A DNA stretch of 6,706 bases. Origin: an uncultured Porphyromonadaceae bacterium (GTDB taxonomy: Bacteria; Bacteroidota; Bacteroidia; Bacteroidales; Muribaculaceae). The DNA lies in contig CAMWQF010000155.1 in the NCBI GenBank assembly GCA_947176285.1, positions 1 to 6,706 on the forward strand, written 5' to 3'. The notes beneath the pieces were generated by a model. The model saw only the letters and a list, made by a program, of their open reading frames with translations, made no database searches and was not told the origin of the DNA. The position numbers were made by a program, and so were the translations under genes. Shown here piece by piece: positions 5,474-6,706 of the stretch; position 1 is the first letter of the stretch; every line of letters starts with the position of its first letter.

Positions 5474-5579
5474 TCCCATTGTTTCAACACTCATATCAAA
5501 CGTCGGTAGTCCAATCTACGTTCGATAACAATAAAATCATTCTATTAATTTCAAATTGAATTGTCTAATATTTATTCAA

Positions 5580-6626
5580 ATGCATAAAGAATCAATATAC
5601 GTAAAGAACCTATTGTTGACAGTAATTGCTCCCTTAATGTTGGCATGTCAATCTTCAGGCGATAAGGTAGAGTCGAAATTCGATCTTCAACCGGAGGTTC
5701 CGGAAATTCACGAAATGAAAATCACTGAGGTGCTTAAACCTATTGACATGACATTTAACGGTAACTATATCTGCATGTTGCATGAGGAAAAAGCTAAAGG
5801 TGACCAAATCTATGTCTTTGACCCGGTGAGCCTTCATTTTCTTTATAGTTTCGCAAAAAGGGGATCGGCCCCCGACGAGACACTTGCCCTTGACTTCATG
5901 AAGAATCTACGCGGAGATTCCATTGATTTGATTGATCAGTCAAACTATAAGAAACTCACTTATCGACTTACTCCTGACAGTGCGGTCCTTGTGGAAAGCA
6001 AGTATCTAGAGCTACCACCTCTCGGTCCTACTCAGGATGCTTACTGGGTGAATGACAGCATTATGATTTTTAACACTCTCGATGGAAGTTTGCTTACATA
6101 CGACGACAGGTCAAACCAAATAATAGATCGGTTGAGTTTAGCTGAATTCATATCAGACCTTCCTAAAGATGCCAATAAATCTGTGGCTTCATTCAACTTC
6201 TCAATTGATGGCAAACAAGTATTTGTTGGCATGAGAGCGTTCAACGAGCTTCTGAAACTTGGCCTCGATGATGATTATAGGTTTATCAAAGACAGCATTT
6301 TGTCTCTATCAGCGGATCAAATCAATGTAGATAAGATTTCGGATAACTACAATTACTTTGCTTTCATAAGCGGAGGGAAAGACAATGTGCTTGCTCAGTA
6401 TTATGGAAGAAAAGCGAAGGAATTGCAACCGTTTCCCATAAACATCAACGGAAGTAATCTCAAATACGACCTGATAGTGCTCGATGATAATCTCACTCCC
6501 CTTCACCTATATCAGACTGACAGCAATATCCTCCGTGCTATTATGGATGAAAAAAGAAAGAGAATCTACCTCATCGAAGCATTTGAGGATTTCGACACCC
6601 TTAAATATATCGAATACGACAAATAG
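5580..6626 (+). CDS. 6-bladed beta-propeller (TolB-like) lipoprotein D
   Basis: A 348-residue protein. The ATG at 5580 gives MHKESIYVKNLLLTVIAPLMLAC with Cys23 as lipidation site; a TTG at 5556 would add eight residues and is less likely. The domain has the expected blade pattern: DQIYVFDPVSLHFLYSF, SIMIFNTLDGSLLTYDD, KRIYLIEAFEDF. The conserved G-x-x-P-x-E motif is present as GSAPDE at residues 95-100, a looser version than in A and C. It follows peptide 3 and closes the array. The next coding signal is on the opposite strand. The ligand is unknown; pairing with peptide 3 is inferred from adjacency. Confidence 0.86.
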   Translation: MHKESIYVKNLLLTVIAPLMLACQSSGDKVESKFDLQPEVPEIHEMKITEVLKPIDMTFNGNYICMLHEEKAKGDQIYVFDPVSLHFLYSFAKRGSAPDETLALDFMKNLRGDSIDLIDQSNYKKLTYRLTPDSAVLVESKYLELPPLGPTQDAYWVNDSIMIFNTLDGSLLTYDDRSNQIIDRLSLAEFISDLPKDANKSVASFNFSIDGKQVFVGMRAFNELLKLGLDDDYRFIKDSILSLSADQINVDKISDNYNYFAFISGGKDNVLAQYYGRKAKELQPFPININGSNLKYDLIVLDDNLTPLHLYQTDSNILRAIMDEKRKRIYLIEAFEDFDTLKYIEYDK

Positions 6627-6649
6627 ATAAAACAAGAGAGTCCCTTCAT

Positions 6650-6706
6650 TTAGCTCAGACCGGTCTCCTCGATGGCCTTTCTCACTGCATGATGCGTACA
6701 TGATGG
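6650..6706 (-). CDS. possible C-terminal end of a convergent gene (partial)
   Basis: Read on the - strand, the frame open to the window edge ends at TAA (complement of 6650-6652) and encodes 18 residues finishing HHAVRKAIEETGLS. This looks like a well-formed protein end with an amphipathic helix. No family can be named from it. It would be convergent with propeller D, 23 bases from its stop, and would mark the end of the cassette array. A competing longer - strand frame (6507-6701) overlaps propeller D and is judged a shadow. Confidence 0.4.
   Translation of the reverse strand, partial: PSCTHHAVRKAIEETGLS

Noticed and set aside
5507..5524. GTAG/CTAC inverted repeat in the gap between peptide 3 and propeller D
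   Set aside because: Only four consecutive base pairs form and the flanks do not pair; no other structure or gene is seen in this 106-base gap.

Overview
The window looks like a chromosomal stretch from a member of the Bacteroidales (Bacteroides/Prevotella-like). The evidence is a run of lipoproteins with short signal peptides ending in 'SC' or 'AC', AT-rich leaders without clear Shine-Dalgarno sequences, and above all the combination of NVEALA-motif peptides, a DUF1573-like lipoprotein and 6-bladed beta-propeller (TolB-like/BF2992-type) lipoproteins. To my knowledge this set is characteristic of that order. No mobile-element gene, rRNA, tRNA or CRISPR array is visible.

Layout, all on the + strand except the last fragment: end of an unrecognised gene (1-103); propeller lipoprotein A (181-1257); a 5'-truncated remnant of a DUF1573-like gene (1274-1417); NVEALA peptide 1 (1495-1725), DUF1573-like lipoprotein (1725-2162) and propeller B (2152-3156), which overlap one another end to start; a 92-residue secreted protein resembling a shrunken SusC-type plug domain (3262-3540); NVEALA peptide 2 (3592-3825); a strong inverted repeat (3844-3892); propeller C (3907-4959); a tandem 13-bp repeat (4996-5021); a 60-residue protein whose C-terminus matches the DUF1573 remnant (5027-5209); NVEALA peptide 3 (5225-5473); propeller D (5580-6626). 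The C-terminal end of what may be a different, convergent gene lies on the - strand (6650-6706).

The region reads as a repeatedly duplicated cassette with the ancestral order peptide, DUF1573-like lipoprotein, propeller. It is complete once (1495-3156) and reduced elsewhere: one copy has kept only the DUF1573 tail, one only a short signal-plus-tail protein, and one has no DUF1573 gene. The three peptides share a hydrophobic N-terminus and an N-[VI]-x-A-[LV] motif, then diverge into C-terminal regions with 2, 4 and 6 cysteines. The four propellers share little sequence apart from a G-x-x-P-x-E motif near residue 90-100.

Inference: the peptides are exported, possibly cut near the NVEALA motif and disulfide-bonded, and each is handled or bound by the propeller lipoprotein beside it. 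Peptide and propeller would then diverge as matched pairs. The function of NVEALA systems is not known to me, so this is a hypothesis. Nothing in the window shows what the peptides act on.
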